In this document: positions 9,499 to 18,524 of the stretch, one piece after another
Position numbering within the stretch: the first letter of the stretch is position 1
How the letters are laid out: each line of letters begins with the position of its first letter
NCBI GenBank assembly: GCA_042091375.1
Contig: JBELHO010000001.1
Span: 124,001 to 188,000 of the forward strand
Source: JBELHO01 sp042091375
GTDB lineage: Bacteria; Pseudomonadota; Gammaproteobacteria; Enterobacterales; Alteromonadaceae
Reading direction: 5' to 3'
DNA length: 64,000 bases
Translations under genes and position numbers: made by a program
The notes under the pieces: model-generated
Seen by the model: the letters and a program-made list of their open reading frames with translations, nothing else
Database searches by the model: none
Told to the model about the DNA's origin: nothing

Positions 9499-9945
9499 TT
9501 AATTAGTTAAAGCTAGTCTAACTTGACCACTGACTTGGCCTAAATCGGCTTTGCCTTGCAATAACGGTTTTAATACGGCCATCACTTTACCCATGTCAGC
9601 CATTGATGTCGCTTGGCTTTGACTAATGGCATCGGTTATGTGTTGACTGATCTGCTCGGTTGTTAATGGCTTGGGAAGGAATGACTCTATGGCCTCAACT
9701 TCTGCAGCTTCTTTTGCTGCCAATTCCATTCGACCACCTTGAGAAAACATCTTGATGGATTCTTTTCTTTGCTTAACCATTTTGGTTAAAATAGCAATGA
9801 CATTATCATCTGTTGCTTCAAGGTTGCTGTCGATTTCTCCCTGTTTTACTGCTGCCAAGGCCATGCGGATCACGCCTAAACGAGATTTGTCTTTGGCGCG
9901 CATTGCATTTTTCATTGCAACCTTAAGTTGGTCAACGAGAGGCAT
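9499..9945 (-). CDS. yqeY: GatB/YqeY domain-containing protein
   Basis: 148 residues, the usual length of stand-alone YqeY proteins. The sequence has the family pattern MKNAMRAKDKSRLGVIRMAL near the start, the EIEA-type FLPKPLT motif (~93-100) and the C-terminal MGKVMAVLKPLLQGKADLG. The domain is homologous to the tail of GatB, the amidotransferase subunit that contacts tRNA, but the function of free-standing YqeY is not established. Its place between rpsU and dnaG is common in Alteromonadales and related groups, and it should be co-transcribed with them. Confidence 0.92.
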   Translation of the reverse strand: MPLVDQLKVAMKNAMRAKDKSRLGVIRMALAAVKQGEIDSNLEATDDNVIAILTKMVKQRKESIKMFSQGGRMELAAKEAAEVEAIESFLPKPLTTEQISQHITDAISQSQATSMADMGKVMAVLKPLLQGKADLGQVSGQVRLALTN

Positions 9946-9986
9946 TATAATTTCAACAGTAAACTTAAATATTAACTAAGGTATTC

Positions 9987-10202
9987 TTAGTACATGCGAA
10001 CGCGTCGAGCGTTCTCACGAGAAAGCTTTTTAGCAGCGCGTTTAACCGCAGCAGCTTTTTTGCGTTTACGTTCCCAAGTGGGCTTTTCGTAACATTCACG
10101 ACGACGCACTTCAGAAAGTATTCCGGCTTTTTCACATGAACGTTTGAAACGACGTAAAGCAACGTCAAATGGTTCGTTTTCTCTTACTTTAATTACTGGC
10201 AT
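9987..10202 (-). CDS. rpsU: 30S ribosomal protein S21
   Basis: 71 residues, full length. The protein opens with MPVIKVRENEPFDVALRRFK and has the basic C-terminal tail typical of bacterial S21, a small-subunit protein involved in initiation complex formation. It is the first gene of the operon leading to yqeY, dnaG and rpoD and diverges from tsaD. The 208-base divergent intergenic region should hold promoters for both sides. I looked for a LexA box there, as in E. coli, and found none. Confidence 0.98.
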   Translation of the reverse strand: MPVIKVRENEPFDVALRRFKRSCEKAGILSEVRRRECYEKPTWERKRKKAAAVKRAAKKLSRENARRVRMY

Positions 10203-10410
10203 TGTACGGTTTTACCTTAGTTATGTATCTATATAAATTGGTGATTAATTTCAGCTGTTAAGCCTAATTTTCACCCACTCTATTAAAAATTGGTGACGTA
10301 TTCTAATGCCAACGGCATCAACTTGTAAAGTTTAATCTGGTGAATTATAACAATCACAGGTAAAATCCGCGCTAATTAGCAAATAGATCAGCTTATACTG
10401 GACCAAAAAC

Positions 10411-11472
10411 ATGCGTATTTTAGGAATTGAAACTTCTTGTGATGAAACCGGCGTAGCCATTTACGATGATGGACAAGGTGATTTACCGGCAGGTATTTTA
10501 GCGCATCGCTTATATAGCCAAATTGATGTTCACGCCGATTATGGCGGGGTAGTGCCCGAACTGGCATCGCGAGATCACGTTCGAAAAACACTTCCTTTGA
10601 TCAAGGAAGTGTTAGCTGATGCCGGTTTAACACCACAACAATTAGATGGCGTAGCTTACACAGCGGGTCCTGGATTGATCGGCGCTTTGCTAGTCGGTTG
10701 TTCTATCGGTCGAAGTTTGGCTTATGGCTGGAACTTACCTGCGGTACCTGTACACCATATGGAAGGGCATTTGTTAGCGCCTATGCTTGAAGTTGATGTC
10801 CCTGAATTTCCTTTTGTGGCCTTATTGGTATCTGGCGGGCACACGCAATTGGTGCGAGTTGATGCGATAGGTGTTTATCAATTATTGGGTGAGTCAGTCG
10901 ACGATGCCGCCGGAGAAGCTTTTGATAAAACCGCCAAACTATTGGGGCTGGATTATCCCGGCGGGCCTGCATTGTCAAAAATGGCTGAAGCAGGTATTAA
11001 AGGCCGATACAAGTTTCCAAGACCTATGACTGATAAACCTGGCTTAGATTTTAGCTTCAGTGGTTTAAAAACAGCTACTGCAACCGCTATTCGAAAAGAA
11101 ATTGCTACGCTTGCGGCACATGGTAAAACTCAAATGAGTCCTCAAACCCATGCCGATATCGCCTATGCATTTCAGGAAGCGGTTGTCGATACCTTAGCCA
11201 TTAAGTGTCGACGTGCCCTAGAGCAATGTCAATTAACCCGCCTAGTTATTGCTGGTGGAGTCAGTGCCAATACGGCATTGCGAAAAAAACTTGCCTTGTT
11301 AACCGCAAATTTGGGAGGTAAGGTCTATTACCCTCGACCTGAATTTTGTACTGATAATGGTGCTATGATTGCCTATGCAGGTTTACAGCGTTTAAAAGCC
11401 GGTGTGCACAGTGATCTGACTTTTAAAGCCACGCCCAGATGGCCTTTAGAGAGCTTGCCAGCCATTGATTGA
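10411..11472 (+). CDS. tsaD: tRNA threonylcarbamoyladenosine transferase subunit TsaD
   Basis: 353 residues. TsaD, with TsaB and TsaE, transfers threonylcarbamoyl to A37 of ANN-decoding tRNAs. The sequence begins MRILGIETSCDETGVAIYD, the ASKHA-fold phosphate loop. The metal-binding pair His116 and His120 sits in HHMEGH, and the later metal-binding Asp is in CTDNGAMIAY. It is single-copy in bacteria and usually divergent from rpsU, as here. Identification is firm. Confidence 0.97.
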   Translation: MRILGIETSCDETGVAIYDDGQGDLPAGILAHRLYSQIDVHADYGGVVPELASRDHVRKTLPLIKEVLADAGLTPQQLDGVAYTAGPGLIGALLVGCSIGRSLAYGWNLPAVPVHHMEGHLLAPMLEVDVPEFPFVALLVSGGHTQLVRVDAIGVYQLLGESVDDAAGEAFDKTAKLLGLDYPGGPALSKMAEAGIKGRYKFPRPMTDKPGLDFSFSGLKTATATAIRKEIATLAAHGKTQMSPQTHADIAYAFQEAVVDTLAIKCRRALEQCQLTRLVIAGGVSANTALRKKLALLTANLGGKVYYPRPEFCTDNGAMIAYAGLQRLKAGVHSDLTFKATPRWPLESLPAID

Positions 11473-11497
11473 TCAGCTAGAGATCCATGGTCAATGG

Positions 11498-12094
11498 TTA
11501 AACCTTGGGTTCTTGCTTATTTATTAATCGCAGTATGTTGTCTTTGTGGCGAAAAACAATCAGTGCTGACAACATTAACACAGGGTAGGTATAGAGTGGC
11601 TTAATGAGCCAGGTATAAAACGGTGCTAAACTCACCGTAACTATTGCTGCTAAACTTGAATAGCGAGTGCTTTTCAGCACAGCTAACCAAGTGATGATCA
11701 ATAACAACATAAAACCCAAGCCGATGGGGGCCAAAGCACCAAAAGCGGTAGCCACGCCCTTGCCGCCTTGAAATTGAAAAAAGATTGGATACATATGTCC
11801 CAAACAAGCGGCCACGGCAATAAGCCCTAGATAGAAGGCGTCGACTTGCAAAAAGTAGGCGCCCCACACTGGGATAGTGCCTTTAAGTATATCCAATAAT
11901 AGTACCAGGCCAGCGGTTGGGTAGTTGCTGATCCGCAATACATTAGTTGCCCCTGGATTTCTTGAGCCGGTACTTCTAGGATCCGGTAAATTAAGACATT
12001 TACAAATTAATACCGCACTTGATATAGAACCGATCAGATAGGCAAAAGCCATCATGGCCAGAGTGATTAATAGCATGGCAATATGTTGGTCCAA
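11498..12094 (-). CDS. plsY: acyl-phosphate:glycerol-3-phosphate acyltransferase PlsY
   Basis: 198 residues and very hydrophobic, an inner-membrane protein with about five helices. PlsY transfers the acyl group from acyl-phosphate to glycerol-3-phosphate, the first step of phospholipid synthesis. The three family motifs are visible: GSISSA (~22-27), GSRNPGATNVLR (~43-54) and the glycine-rich GGKGVATAFG (~110-119). It diverges from folB, a common arrangement. An alternative start at the Met at residue 7 cannot be excluded. Confidence 0.95.
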   Translation of the reverse strand: MDQHIAMLLITLAMMAFAYLIGSISSAVLICKCLNLPDPRSTGSRNPGATNVLRISNYPTAGLVLLLDILKGTIPVWGAYFLQVDAFYLGLIAVAACLGHMYPIFFQFQGGKGVATAFGALAPIGLGFMLLLIITWLAVLKSTRYSSLAAIVTVSLAPFYTWLIKPLYTYPVLMLSALIVFRHKDNILRLINKQEPKV

Positions 12095-12330
12095 ATATGG
12101 GTGATCATAAATATAAATAAAGTCATATTTAACTATTCTATTGGTTACTTTACTAGTTTTTCTGGGCTAGCACAGGTAAACTCGCCAATTATTTTTAAAT
12201 TATACGATGCGATGTCGATTTTTGTGGTGTAAATTTTGTTTAATTGCCAAACATTTTTCCACCGCACTGACTTGCCTGTGCAGTGATATACTGGGCTTGG
12301 TCTTCAGTTAGCAATATAGAGAAGTATATT

Positions 12331-12687
12331 ATGGATAAAGTATTTATTCGAGGTTTGCGTATTCAGACGACTATTGGTTTCTTCCCATGGGAGAAAGAAA
12401 TCAAACAAACCTTAGTGATAGATTTAGCTATGGGCTGGCACACAGCGGCGGCAGCAGAGCACGATGAGTTAGCTAAAACTTTAGATTACGCTGTTATTTC
12501 AGAGCAAATATCGCTTTTTGCTAATGACAATCCGGTTGATTTACTTGAGACTTTAGCTGAGCGTTTAGCTGAACATTTAATGCAAACTTATCACATTCCT
12601 TGGTTATCGCTATCCATAGGCAAACCTGGGGCGGTTCACAATGCCGCAACTGTAGGGGTTGAAATTGAACGCGGTTGCCAAGGGTAA
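12331..12687 (+). CDS. folB: dihydroneopterin aldolase
   Basis: 118 residues. FolB converts 7,8-dihydroneopterin to 6-hydroxymethyl-dihydropterin in folate synthesis. The sequence MDKVFIRGLRIQTTIGFFPWE is the typical start, and the conserved KPGAVHNAATVGVEIER segment is near the end. The open frame extends upstream to 12283, but ATG 12331 has an appropriate GAGAAG ribosome site and matches family length. The TAA overlaps the ATG of folK by one base (TAATG), so consecutive folate enzymes are coupled. Confidence 0.95.
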   Translation: MDKVFIRGLRIQTTIGFFPWEKEIKQTLVIDLAMGWHTAAAAEHDELAKTLDYAVISEQISLFANDNPVDLLETLAERLAEHLMQTYHIPWLSLSIGKPGAVHNAATVGVEIERGCQG

Positions 12688-13184
12688 TGGCAACTGTTTT
12701 TGTTTCATTGGGCAGCAATATTGATCGCGAAGAAAATACTTTGTTAGGCTTAACTGCCTTGCAACAGCATTTCGGTAAACTGAGGTTATCTTCTTTAGTC
12801 GAAAGTGATGCGGTGGGGTTTAATGGTGCTGATTTTTACAATATGGTGGTGGCTTTTGAAACGCATGATTGCCTTGAGCAAGTAGCCAAAATATTACGCG
12901 ATATTGAATATCGTTATGGCCGAGAGATAAATGCCACAAAATTTAGTTCGCGTACTTTAGATATCGATATGTTGTTATTCGACGATCTAGTGCTCGATTC
13001 GCCAGTACAAATTCCCCGTGATGAAATTACCCTCAATGCTTTCGTATTGTATCCGCTAGTCGAAATTGCTGGCGATCTGCAGCACCCCATTCTCAAACAA
13101 AGTTACCAACAACTATGGGAAAATTACGATAAAAACAAACAACCACTGAGAATAGTTGCACGCACTTGGCCAGGAATTAATTGA
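12687..13184 (+). CDS. folK: 2-amino-4-hydroxy-6-hydroxymethyldihydropteridine diphosphokinase
   Basis: 165 residues. FolK pyrophosphorylates the product of FolB. Motifs seen are VSLGSNIDRE at the N-terminus, FYNMVVAFET, and RTLDIDMLLFDD with the two catalytic Mg-binding aspartates, followed by PRDEITLNAFVLYPLVEIA. I chose ATG 12687, which overlaps the folB stop by one base; the upstream in-frame codons at 12675 lie within folB. uppP follows five bases after the stop. Confidence 0.95.
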   Translation: MATVFVSLGSNIDREENTLLGLTALQQHFGKLRLSSLVESDAVGFNGADFYNMVVAFETHDCLEQVAKILRDIEYRYGREINATKFSSRTLDIDMLLFDDLVLDSPVQIPRDEITLNAFVLYPLVEIAGDLQHPILKQSYQQLWENYDKNKQPLRIVARTWPGIN

Positions 13185-13189
13185 TTGAT

Positions 13190-14002
13190 ATGAGCACACT
13201 TGAACTGTTTATACTCGCCCTAGTACAAGGTTTAACTGAGTTTTTACCTATTTCTAGTTCAGCGCATTTAATTTTGCCTTCAGCTATTCTAGGTTGGCAA
13301 GATCAAGGGCAAGCACTCGATGTTGCTTTGCATGTAGGCACGCTTTTAGCTGTAGTATTATACTTTCGCAAAGAAGTTGCTGCGCTGGCAATTGCATGGT
13401 TTGGTACACTGGGTCTTGGTGTACAAAAAAATCAACGCACTTTTGATGGCACGCTTGCTTGGTGGATACTAATAGCCTCTATTCCACTTGGCTTATTTGG
13501 CTATTTAGGCCATGACTTTATCGATCAACACTTGCGCTCTGCTGCGGTTATCGCTTTAACCACTATTGTTTTTGGATTATTGTTGGGATTTGCTGATATC
13601 AAAGCCAAAGAAAATGTAACTATTGAACAGCTAGGTTTAAAAGGTGCGTTAATGATTGGCTTGTCACAAGCTCTTGCTATTATTCCCGGGACGTCGCGTT
13701 CTGGCATTACTATGACCTTGGGTATGTTGCTTGGCTTAAGCAAAGAAAACTCAGCCCGCTTTTCTTTTTTATTGTCTATTCCAGCTATTATTATGCCAGG
13801 GGGCTATCTCAGCTATAAATTAGTTTCATCAACGCAGGCGGTAGACTGGCATGTATTGGGCTTAGGTAGTCTGTTAGCTTTTATTAGTGCCTATGTCTGT
13901 ATTCATTATTTCCTTATTTTAGTCAATAAATTGGGGATGATGCCTTTTGTGATCTACCGTTTATTACTGGGTTTAGGACTCGTATGGTTCATTAATAGCT
14001 AA
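13190..14002 (+). CDS. uppP: undecaprenyl-diphosphatase UppP (BacA)
   Basis: About 270 residues, a polytopic membrane protein. It recycles undecaprenyl pyrophosphate to the monophosphate carrier used in peptidoglycan and O-antigen synthesis. Signature segments are GLTEFLPISSSAHL near the start and PGTSRSGITMTLGMLLGLS in the middle, the two catalytic regions. The frame also has TTG at 13181; ATG 13190 is preferred. It follows folK by five bases and is probably translated from the same message. Confidence 0.94.
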   Translation: MSTLELFILALVQGLTEFLPISSSAHLILPSAILGWQDQGQALDVALHVGTLLAVVLYFRKEVAALAIAWFGTLGLGVQKNQRTFDGTLAWWILIASIPLGLFGYLGHDFIDQHLRSAAVIALTTIVFGLLLGFADIKAKENVTIEQLGLKGALMIGLSQALAIIPGTSRSGITMTLGMLLGLSKENSARFSFLLSIPAIIMPGGYLSYKLVSSTQAVDWHVLGLGSLLAFISAYVCIHYFLILVNKLGMMPFVIYRLLLGLGLVWFINS

Positions 14003-14130
14003 ATATGACTCATCTCGAATCTGCTGTAGTTATATTCAGTTAACGTAAACGTCAAATATTTTGTGTAAATGTCTCAATTTGTTATGATGTCCTTACCCGT
14101 CAAACAGACAATATAAAATGAGTAAAACTG

Positions 14131-15285
14131 ATGGATCTTTCGTTAACTGAAGAACAAATGATGATTCAAGATATGGCAAAAAAATTTGCCGATAGTGAAT
14201 TAGTTCCAGTCGCTGCGCAATTGGATGCAGCTCCAGATAAAACAATATTTCTCAATAACTTAGCAAAGTTAACCGAACTTGGTTTTATGGGCTTAAACAT
14301 TAAGGCGGAATACGGTGGTGTAGAAGCCGGTACTGTTGCCTTTAGTTTAGCTATTACCGAAATTGCTCGCGCTTGTGCTTCAACGGCTGTAACTACATCA
14401 GTGACGAATATGGTCGCTGAAGTGATCCAAGCGGTGGGCAATGAACAGCAAAAACACAAATATTTACCTAAGTTATGCAACGGTGAATACAAAGCTGGGG
14501 CCTTTTGTTTAAGTGAAAACAATGCGGGATCTGATCCTGCAGGAATGGCCACTACAGCTGAACGCGATGGTGAACACTATCTGTTAAACGGTAGTAAACT
14601 TTATATCACCAGTGCGAGTTTTGCCGATATCTATGTGGTCTGGGCGGTTACTGATAGCAATGCGGCAAAAGGCAAAGGTATTTCATGCTTTTTGGTCGAA
14701 GCCAATACTCCGGGGATCACGGTAAGTAAAGCAGAACAAAAAATGGGGCAAAAAGCTTCGCCAACCAATGAGGTACATTTCGAAAATTGTCGGGTACCTA
14801 TTACTGCTTTAATGGGCGAAGAAAACAAAGGTTTTTCGGTAGCTGTTGGTGAGCTGGCAGGTGGTCGAATTGGCATTGCTTCGCTAGCTCTTGGTATCGG
14901 TTTAGCCGCGATGGACTTTGCACGCCTGCACATCACTGAGCGCAAACAGTTTGGGCAAACCTTGTCTAAGTTTCAAGGCTTGCAATGGAATTTAGCTGAT
15001 CGTTATACCGATCTTGAGGCGGCAAGATTACTAGTGATGCAAGCCGCTTATACTAAAGAGCAAGGTCTGCCATTTGGTAAAGCGGCTTCGATGGCAAAAT
15101 TATTTGCCTCTGAAAAAGCCAATACTGCCTGTTATGATGCATTACAAATGATGGGAGGAGCAGGGTACATTAGAGAGTATCCGCTAGAGCGTATGGCTAG
15201 AGACGTCAGAGTGACTTCTATTTATGAAGGTACCAGTGAAATACAACGGGTGATCATTGCTCGAGCTCTGTTAGAAGAAATATAA
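14131..15285 (+). CDS. acyl-CoA dehydrogenase
   Basis: 384 residues, the standard length of tetrameric FAD-dependent acyl-CoA dehydrogenases. The FAD/substrate signature AFCLSENNAGSDPAGM is at ~125-140. The C-terminal alpha domain carries QMMGGAGYIREYPLERMARDVR and IYEGTSEIQR with the predicted catalytic base Glu366 in the short/medium-chain-type position. The best-matching subgroup is short-chain or butyryl-CoA-type dehydrogenase, but substrate length cannot be fixed from sequence by eye. It stands alone between uppP and cnoX, with no other beta-oxidation gene beside it. Confidence 0.9.
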   Translation: MDLSLTEEQMMIQDMAKKFADSELVPVAAQLDAAPDKTIFLNNLAKLTELGFMGLNIKAEYGGVEAGTVAFSLAITEIARACASTAVTTSVTNMVAEVIQAVGNEQQKHKYLPKLCNGEYKAGAFCLSENNAGSDPAGMATTAERDGEHYLLNGSKLYITSASFADIYVVWAVTDSNAAKGKGISCFLVEANTPGITVSKAEQKMGQKASPTNEVHFENCRVPITALMGEENKGFSVAVGELAGGRIGIASLALGIGLAAMDFARLHITERKQFGQTLSKFQGLQWNLADRYTDLEAARLLVMQAAYTKEQGLPFGKAASMAKLFASEKANTACYDALQMMGGAGYIREYPLERMARDVRVTSIYEGTSEIQRVIIARALLEEI

Positions 15286-15433
15286 CCGTATTTTTTATCG
15301 CGGGGGTCACTCTGTTAACTGCATAGGTAACGACAGTAACAGCTATTTTTACTGCAGTTTTTCAGTTTGACACCTTGTAACTCGGCAAGTTAATCCCCAA
15401 TATTAGACATATAGTTATTGATCGGAAAACATT

Positions 15434-16282
15434 GTGAACTCAAATACTGTAGCGGTAACCTTAGAAAATTTCCAACAAGTCATTTTAGATGATTCTGCAA
15501 ATAAACTGGTTTTGGTTGACTTTTGGGCTGAGCAAGTCCCCGAAAGTATTGAACTTCGCGATAAATTAGTATCGGCTTTAGATTCGCTTGAGCAGTATAT
15601 TGCTTTAGTGACGGTAGACTGTCAAAGCCAACAGCAAATTGCTCAGCAATTTGGCATACAAGGTTTGCCTACTGCAGTTATGGTTAAAGATGGACAACCT
15701 ATCGATGGCCTATCTGGACCGCAAACCGATCAGCAGTTACAGGTGTTTTTAGATAAATACACACCGAAACCGGAAGATGTGTTGTTTGCGCAAGGAGTTG
15801 AATTACTAAAGGATGGTCAAGTAAACCAAGCATTTCCGTTATTGTCACAAGCTCATCAGTTGGCCAGTGAGCGCGGCGATATAAAGATAGCTTTGGCTGA
15901 TGTATATGTACAAACTGGAAAAATCAGCGACGCTGAAGCCTTATTAAGTAGCGTGCTAATGGTCGATCAAAGCAGTGAATACAGCGCGGTAATGGCAAAA
16001 TTAGAATTGGCTAGTCAAGCGGCTGATTCCCCAGAAATTAAGGCCTTAGAAGCTGAATTACTCAGCGATCAAGACAACCTGCAACTAAAGCACAAGTTAG
16101 CGGCTCAATACAGCCAAGTGAATAGACATGAAGAGGCGTTAGTTTTACTGTTTACGTTAATTCAACAAGACGGCAGTGATCAACAAAGCAAACAACTGTT
16201 TCTCGATGTATTAAAAGCCCTACCTGATGGCGATCCTTTGGCTAGCAAATACCGCCGTCAACTCTATACCTTAATGTACTAG
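15434..16282 (+). CDS. cnoX: thioredoxin-like/TPR co-chaperone CnoX (YbbN)
   Basis: 282 residues, starting with GTG. An N-terminal thioredoxin fold (~5-110) is followed by TPR-like repeats (~115-280). The active-site loop reads WAEQVPES, without any cysteine, so it cannot act as a normal disulfide reductase. E. coli CnoX also lacks a CxxC and works as a holdase that hands clients to GroEL/DnaK. The C-terminal YRRQLYTLMY is typical of the family end. The gene is monocistronic and followed by a hairpin terminator. Confidence 0.88.
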   Translation: MNSNTVAVTLENFQQVILDDSANKLVLVDFWAEQVPESIELRDKLVSALDSLEQYIALVTVDCQSQQQIAQQFGIQGLPTAVMVKDGQPIDGLSGPQTDQQLQVFLDKYTPKPEDVLFAQGVELLKDGQVNQAFPLLSQAHQLASERGDIKIALADVYVQTGKISDAEALLSSVLMVDQSSEYSAVMAKLELASQAADSPEIKALEAELLSDQDNLQLKHKLAAQYSQVNRHEEALVLLFTLIQQDGSDQQSKQLFLDVLKALPDGDPLASKYRRQLYTLMY

Positions 16283-16306
16283 TTATTTGCCTTGATAATC
16301 AGCTAG

Positions 16307-16360
16307 ACCACAAGCTGTGTAGTAATTATTTTATTACCTACCTAGCTTGTGGTTTATTTT
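16307..16360. terminator. terminator between convergent cnoX and the DUF3083 gene
   Basis: ACCACAAGCT (16307-16316) and AGCTTGTGGT (16344-16353) are perfect inverted repeats with a 27-nt loop, followed by TTATTTT on the plus strand. The loop is long, so efficiency is uncertain, but it is well placed between convergent genes. Confidence 0.6.
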
Positions 16361-17472
16361 CACAGGTTATAAGCAATATGCTGATGAAACCTGACAATCA
16401 ACTCATCATCCTCAGGGCTAAACTCTAGTTCACTAGCTAAAAGTTTTAATGCCTGTTCTATTTGGCTGACAAATTTACCGAAACCGTGTTCATCTTGATT
16501 GTCTTTAGTGGCGACAAATATTAATTGTACGGTTTCCACTAACTGATCGGCTTGCCATTTACTGACGACTCCACATTGACTTTGGTCTGGGTTATAACCT
16601 AGCATTTGCAGTTCGCCAATAGTTGAGATCATATCGTGTAAACTATGTCTCACAATAGGCACAAGGCCATTGGCGATCAGTGCACCATTATTTAAATTAA
16701 AACGCTTGGCGACGCTGGAAAAAATACTGGTTAAGTGGGTGTAAAGCGGGTTATATCTATCTTTTGCCCGGTTATCTATGTCAACCAAGCCAAGTAACCG
16801 GTTGTCAATGGTGATATTGACAACTGCGTAAGTCATTGCCGACAGCGCCTTGGGTAAATTTACATTTTGACTGCTATAACGCTGAGGCAAAGCGCGAAAT
16901 TTATGCGCTTGACTACCGGTAAAACCTTTGTATTTGGCAAATAAATCATAAGTAATGTGTTGATGATCCCTCAATCGGATGGCGTCTGGTTGCAGCCCGC
17001 TATGTTGTTGATAGCTCAATAATAGTTTACTGACTTTATCGTGAAATTTCGCTGCGCCTTTTCTGATCTCATCTCCGGTGGCTAAAAATAATAAAGTGAT
17101 CTTTTTAGCGCGTTTATCCGAGTCAAAGAAACAATTATTTAAATTGTGCCGTTGTGGATCATAATAAAATAAAATTTGCTGTGCAGTTTGCCACTGATGC
17201 ATTTCATTGCTGTAACGGACTCTGGTTAATTTATCGTTGGCAATAAATATACTACTGTTAATACCGTATTCCTTGGTTAAATTAAACAATAATTGGGACA
17301 GTGTCTGATAACAGTTAAAATAGTTCAGTTGATTAGGTTCACTTATGTCAATATTAAAACCTGTTAACAGCTCATCGGTTAAGGGAAACTCGGCTAAAAG
17401 GTATTGATTATCTCTGGCATTAGATGGGATGTAAGCCTTGTGCAGGGCACTGCGCTTGCGGATAATTGACAT
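16360..17472 (-). CDS. DUF3083 family protein
   Basis: 370 residues, no signal peptide or membrane helix, so probably cytoplasmic. I recognise it as the DUF3083 family, restricted to gammaproteobacteria. Features consistent with that are the opening KAYIPSNARDNQYLLAEF, the central LLFLATGDEIRKG and RDHQHITYDLFAKYKG, and the closing VRFHQHIAYNL. Several His/Gln-rich motifs recur but no catalytic signature is evident. A strong ribosome site AAGGAG lies just upstream of ATG 17472. Its 5' region contains a perfect 16-bp hairpin. Function unknown. Confidence 0.75.
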   Translation of the reverse strand: MSIIRKRSALHKAYIPSNARDNQYLLAEFPLTDELLTGFNIDISEPNQLNYFNCYQTLSQLLFNLTKEYGINSSIFIANDKLTRVRYSNEMHQWQTAQQILFYYDPQRHNLNNCFFDSDKRAKKITLLFLATGDEIRKGAAKFHDKVSKLLLSYQQHSGLQPDAIRLRDHQHITYDLFAKYKGFTGSQAHKFRALPQRYSSQNVNLPKALSAMTYAVVNITIDNRLLGLVDIDNRAKDRYNPLYTHLTSIFSSVAKRFNLNNGALIANGLVPIVRHSLHDMISTIGELQMLGYNPDQSQCGVVSKWQADQLVETVQLIFVATKDNQDEHGFGKFVSQIEQALKLLASELEFSPEDDELIVRFHQHIAYNL

Positions 17473-17522
17473 TACTACTCCTTGTTTGAATGTGATACTT
17501 AATAAAAATTTCGGTTATGATA

Positions 17523-17567
17523 GCCAGTTAAGATGACAACAATATGTCATCTTAACTGGCATTTTTT
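17523..17567 (+). repeat. perfect 16-bp inverted repeat with T-tract (terminator-like) upstream of the DUF3083 gene
   Basis: GCCAGTTAAGATGACA (17523-17538) and its exact complement (17545-17560) flank the loop ACAATA. ATTTTTT follows on the plus strand, giving a textbook intrinsic terminator in plus orientation. No plus-strand gene lies upstream since cnoX ended at 16282. On the minus strand it falls 51-88 bases before the DUF3083 start, where it could be a 5'-UTR hairpin or an operator. Confidence 0.8.
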
Positions 17568-17725
17568 CTGGTGTTTTTTTTAATGTCTAGTATCTAATGT
17601 CTGGCATTAGGTGGGGAAAATAATTAACATGGATGTAACTGATTCACTCGAAAGGCTGCTTAAATATCACTGCACTGAACACGTTATCAAATCAACAAAA
17701 GCTGATCAGCGCCATTAATCAGAAA

Positions 17726-17905
17726 ATGCCCTACGGCAAATATGCTGGGCGTCCCTTGCTGAAATTACCCGAACCTTATTTGGTGTGGTTTAATAGCAAT
17801 GGTTTTCCTCAAGGGCAATTAGGTGAGCAATTAGCGTTAATTTATGAGATCAAACTCAATGGTTTAGAAAGCATGCTATACCCTCTGTTAGATCAGTCAA
17901 GTTGA
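17726..17905 (+). CDS. DUF3820 family small protein, start uncertain
   Basis: A 59-residue frame from ATG 17726 to TGA 17903-17905. It reads MPYGKYAGRPLLKLPEPYLVW, with FPQGQLG and LIYEIKLNGLESMLYPL further on, matching the DUF3820 family (E. coli/Vibrio relatives start about 10-15 residues earlier). Upstream in the same frame the sequence KLISAINQK continues the family resemblance back to a stop at 17636-17638, but there is no ATG, GTG or TTG in that stretch. So the gene either starts at 17726 as a shortened form without an obvious ribosome site, uses a rare start codon such as CTG, or has lost its start by mutation. Function unknown. Confidence 0.6.
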   Translation: MPYGKYAGRPLLKLPEPYLVWFNSNGFPQGQLGEQLALIYEIKLNGLESMLYPLLDQSS

Positions 17906-18320
17906 CTGCAAGCTGTTGTCCGTTTGCTTAAATTACCAGTGACAAACAGCTATTCAGACAATCATAAATAAAAAGCCATGCGGATAACTACATACGGAAA
18001 AAATTTTTCACAAAAAAATTGACTGAAAAAATAGAACACCTGAGTCATTTTTAAGCAGTTTAAACTAAATTTATATATTGATTTGGTTTTAATAACTCAT
18101 CATTCTAACGGCAAATTAATAACAAATTGTTTTTATTATTAATTCTAATTTTGATCTGTAATGTGATCTGCACTATTTAAACGCTAAATGTTTTTTTTGT
18201 GATTTTACACTTGTTTCTCTTTTATAAATGGTCTTAAATGTTTAGGCGTATAGCGTTAGTTTTACAATCAATAAAAATTTAATAAAACTATGTTTATCAT
18301 TATGTTACAGGAGTTTTTTT
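17906..18320. other. AT-rich non-coding region upstream of rmf
   Basis: No coding frame is supported here. The sequence is very AT-rich and directly precedes rmf, ending in a strong Shine-Dalgarno (ACAGGAG). It presumably contains the stationary-phase promoter and leader of rmf. I could not assign -35/-10 boxes with confidence. Confidence 0.5.
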
Positions 18321-18494
18321 ATGAAAAGACAGAAGCGAGATCGTCTAGGTAGAGCTCACTCAAACGGATATCAAGCAGGTATCTCAGGTCGCACTAAAGA
18401 CAATTGTCCCTATCAAAATACCAATGAAAAATCAGAATGGCTAGGTGGTTGGAGAGAAGCCGTCACCGATCGAAGTATGGGATTATTTCGATAA
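18321..18494 (+). CDS. rmf: ribosome modulation factor
   Basis: 57 residues, 58 codons with TAA at 18492-18494. The start MKRQKRDRLGRAH, the NGYQAGISGRTKDNCPYQ segment and EWLGGWREAVTDR align with E. coli RMF over nearly the whole length. RMF is a basic protein that dimerises 70S ribosomes into inactive 100S particles in stationary phase or starvation. A strong ribosome site GGAG sits 7 bases before ATG. It is convergent with moeB and is monocistronic. Confidence 0.97.
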   Translation: MKRQKRDRLGRAHSNGYQAGISGRTKDNCPYQNTNEKSEWLGGWREAVTDRSMGLFR

Positions 18495-18524
18495 ATAAAC
18501 TGGCTAACTAATCTTTTACAGCTG

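Noticed and set aside
10394..10411. TATACT 11 bases before the tsaD ATG, suggesting a near-leaderless transcript
   Set aside because: No -35 at a suitable distance, and a single -10-like hexamer in AT-rich DNA is weak evidence.
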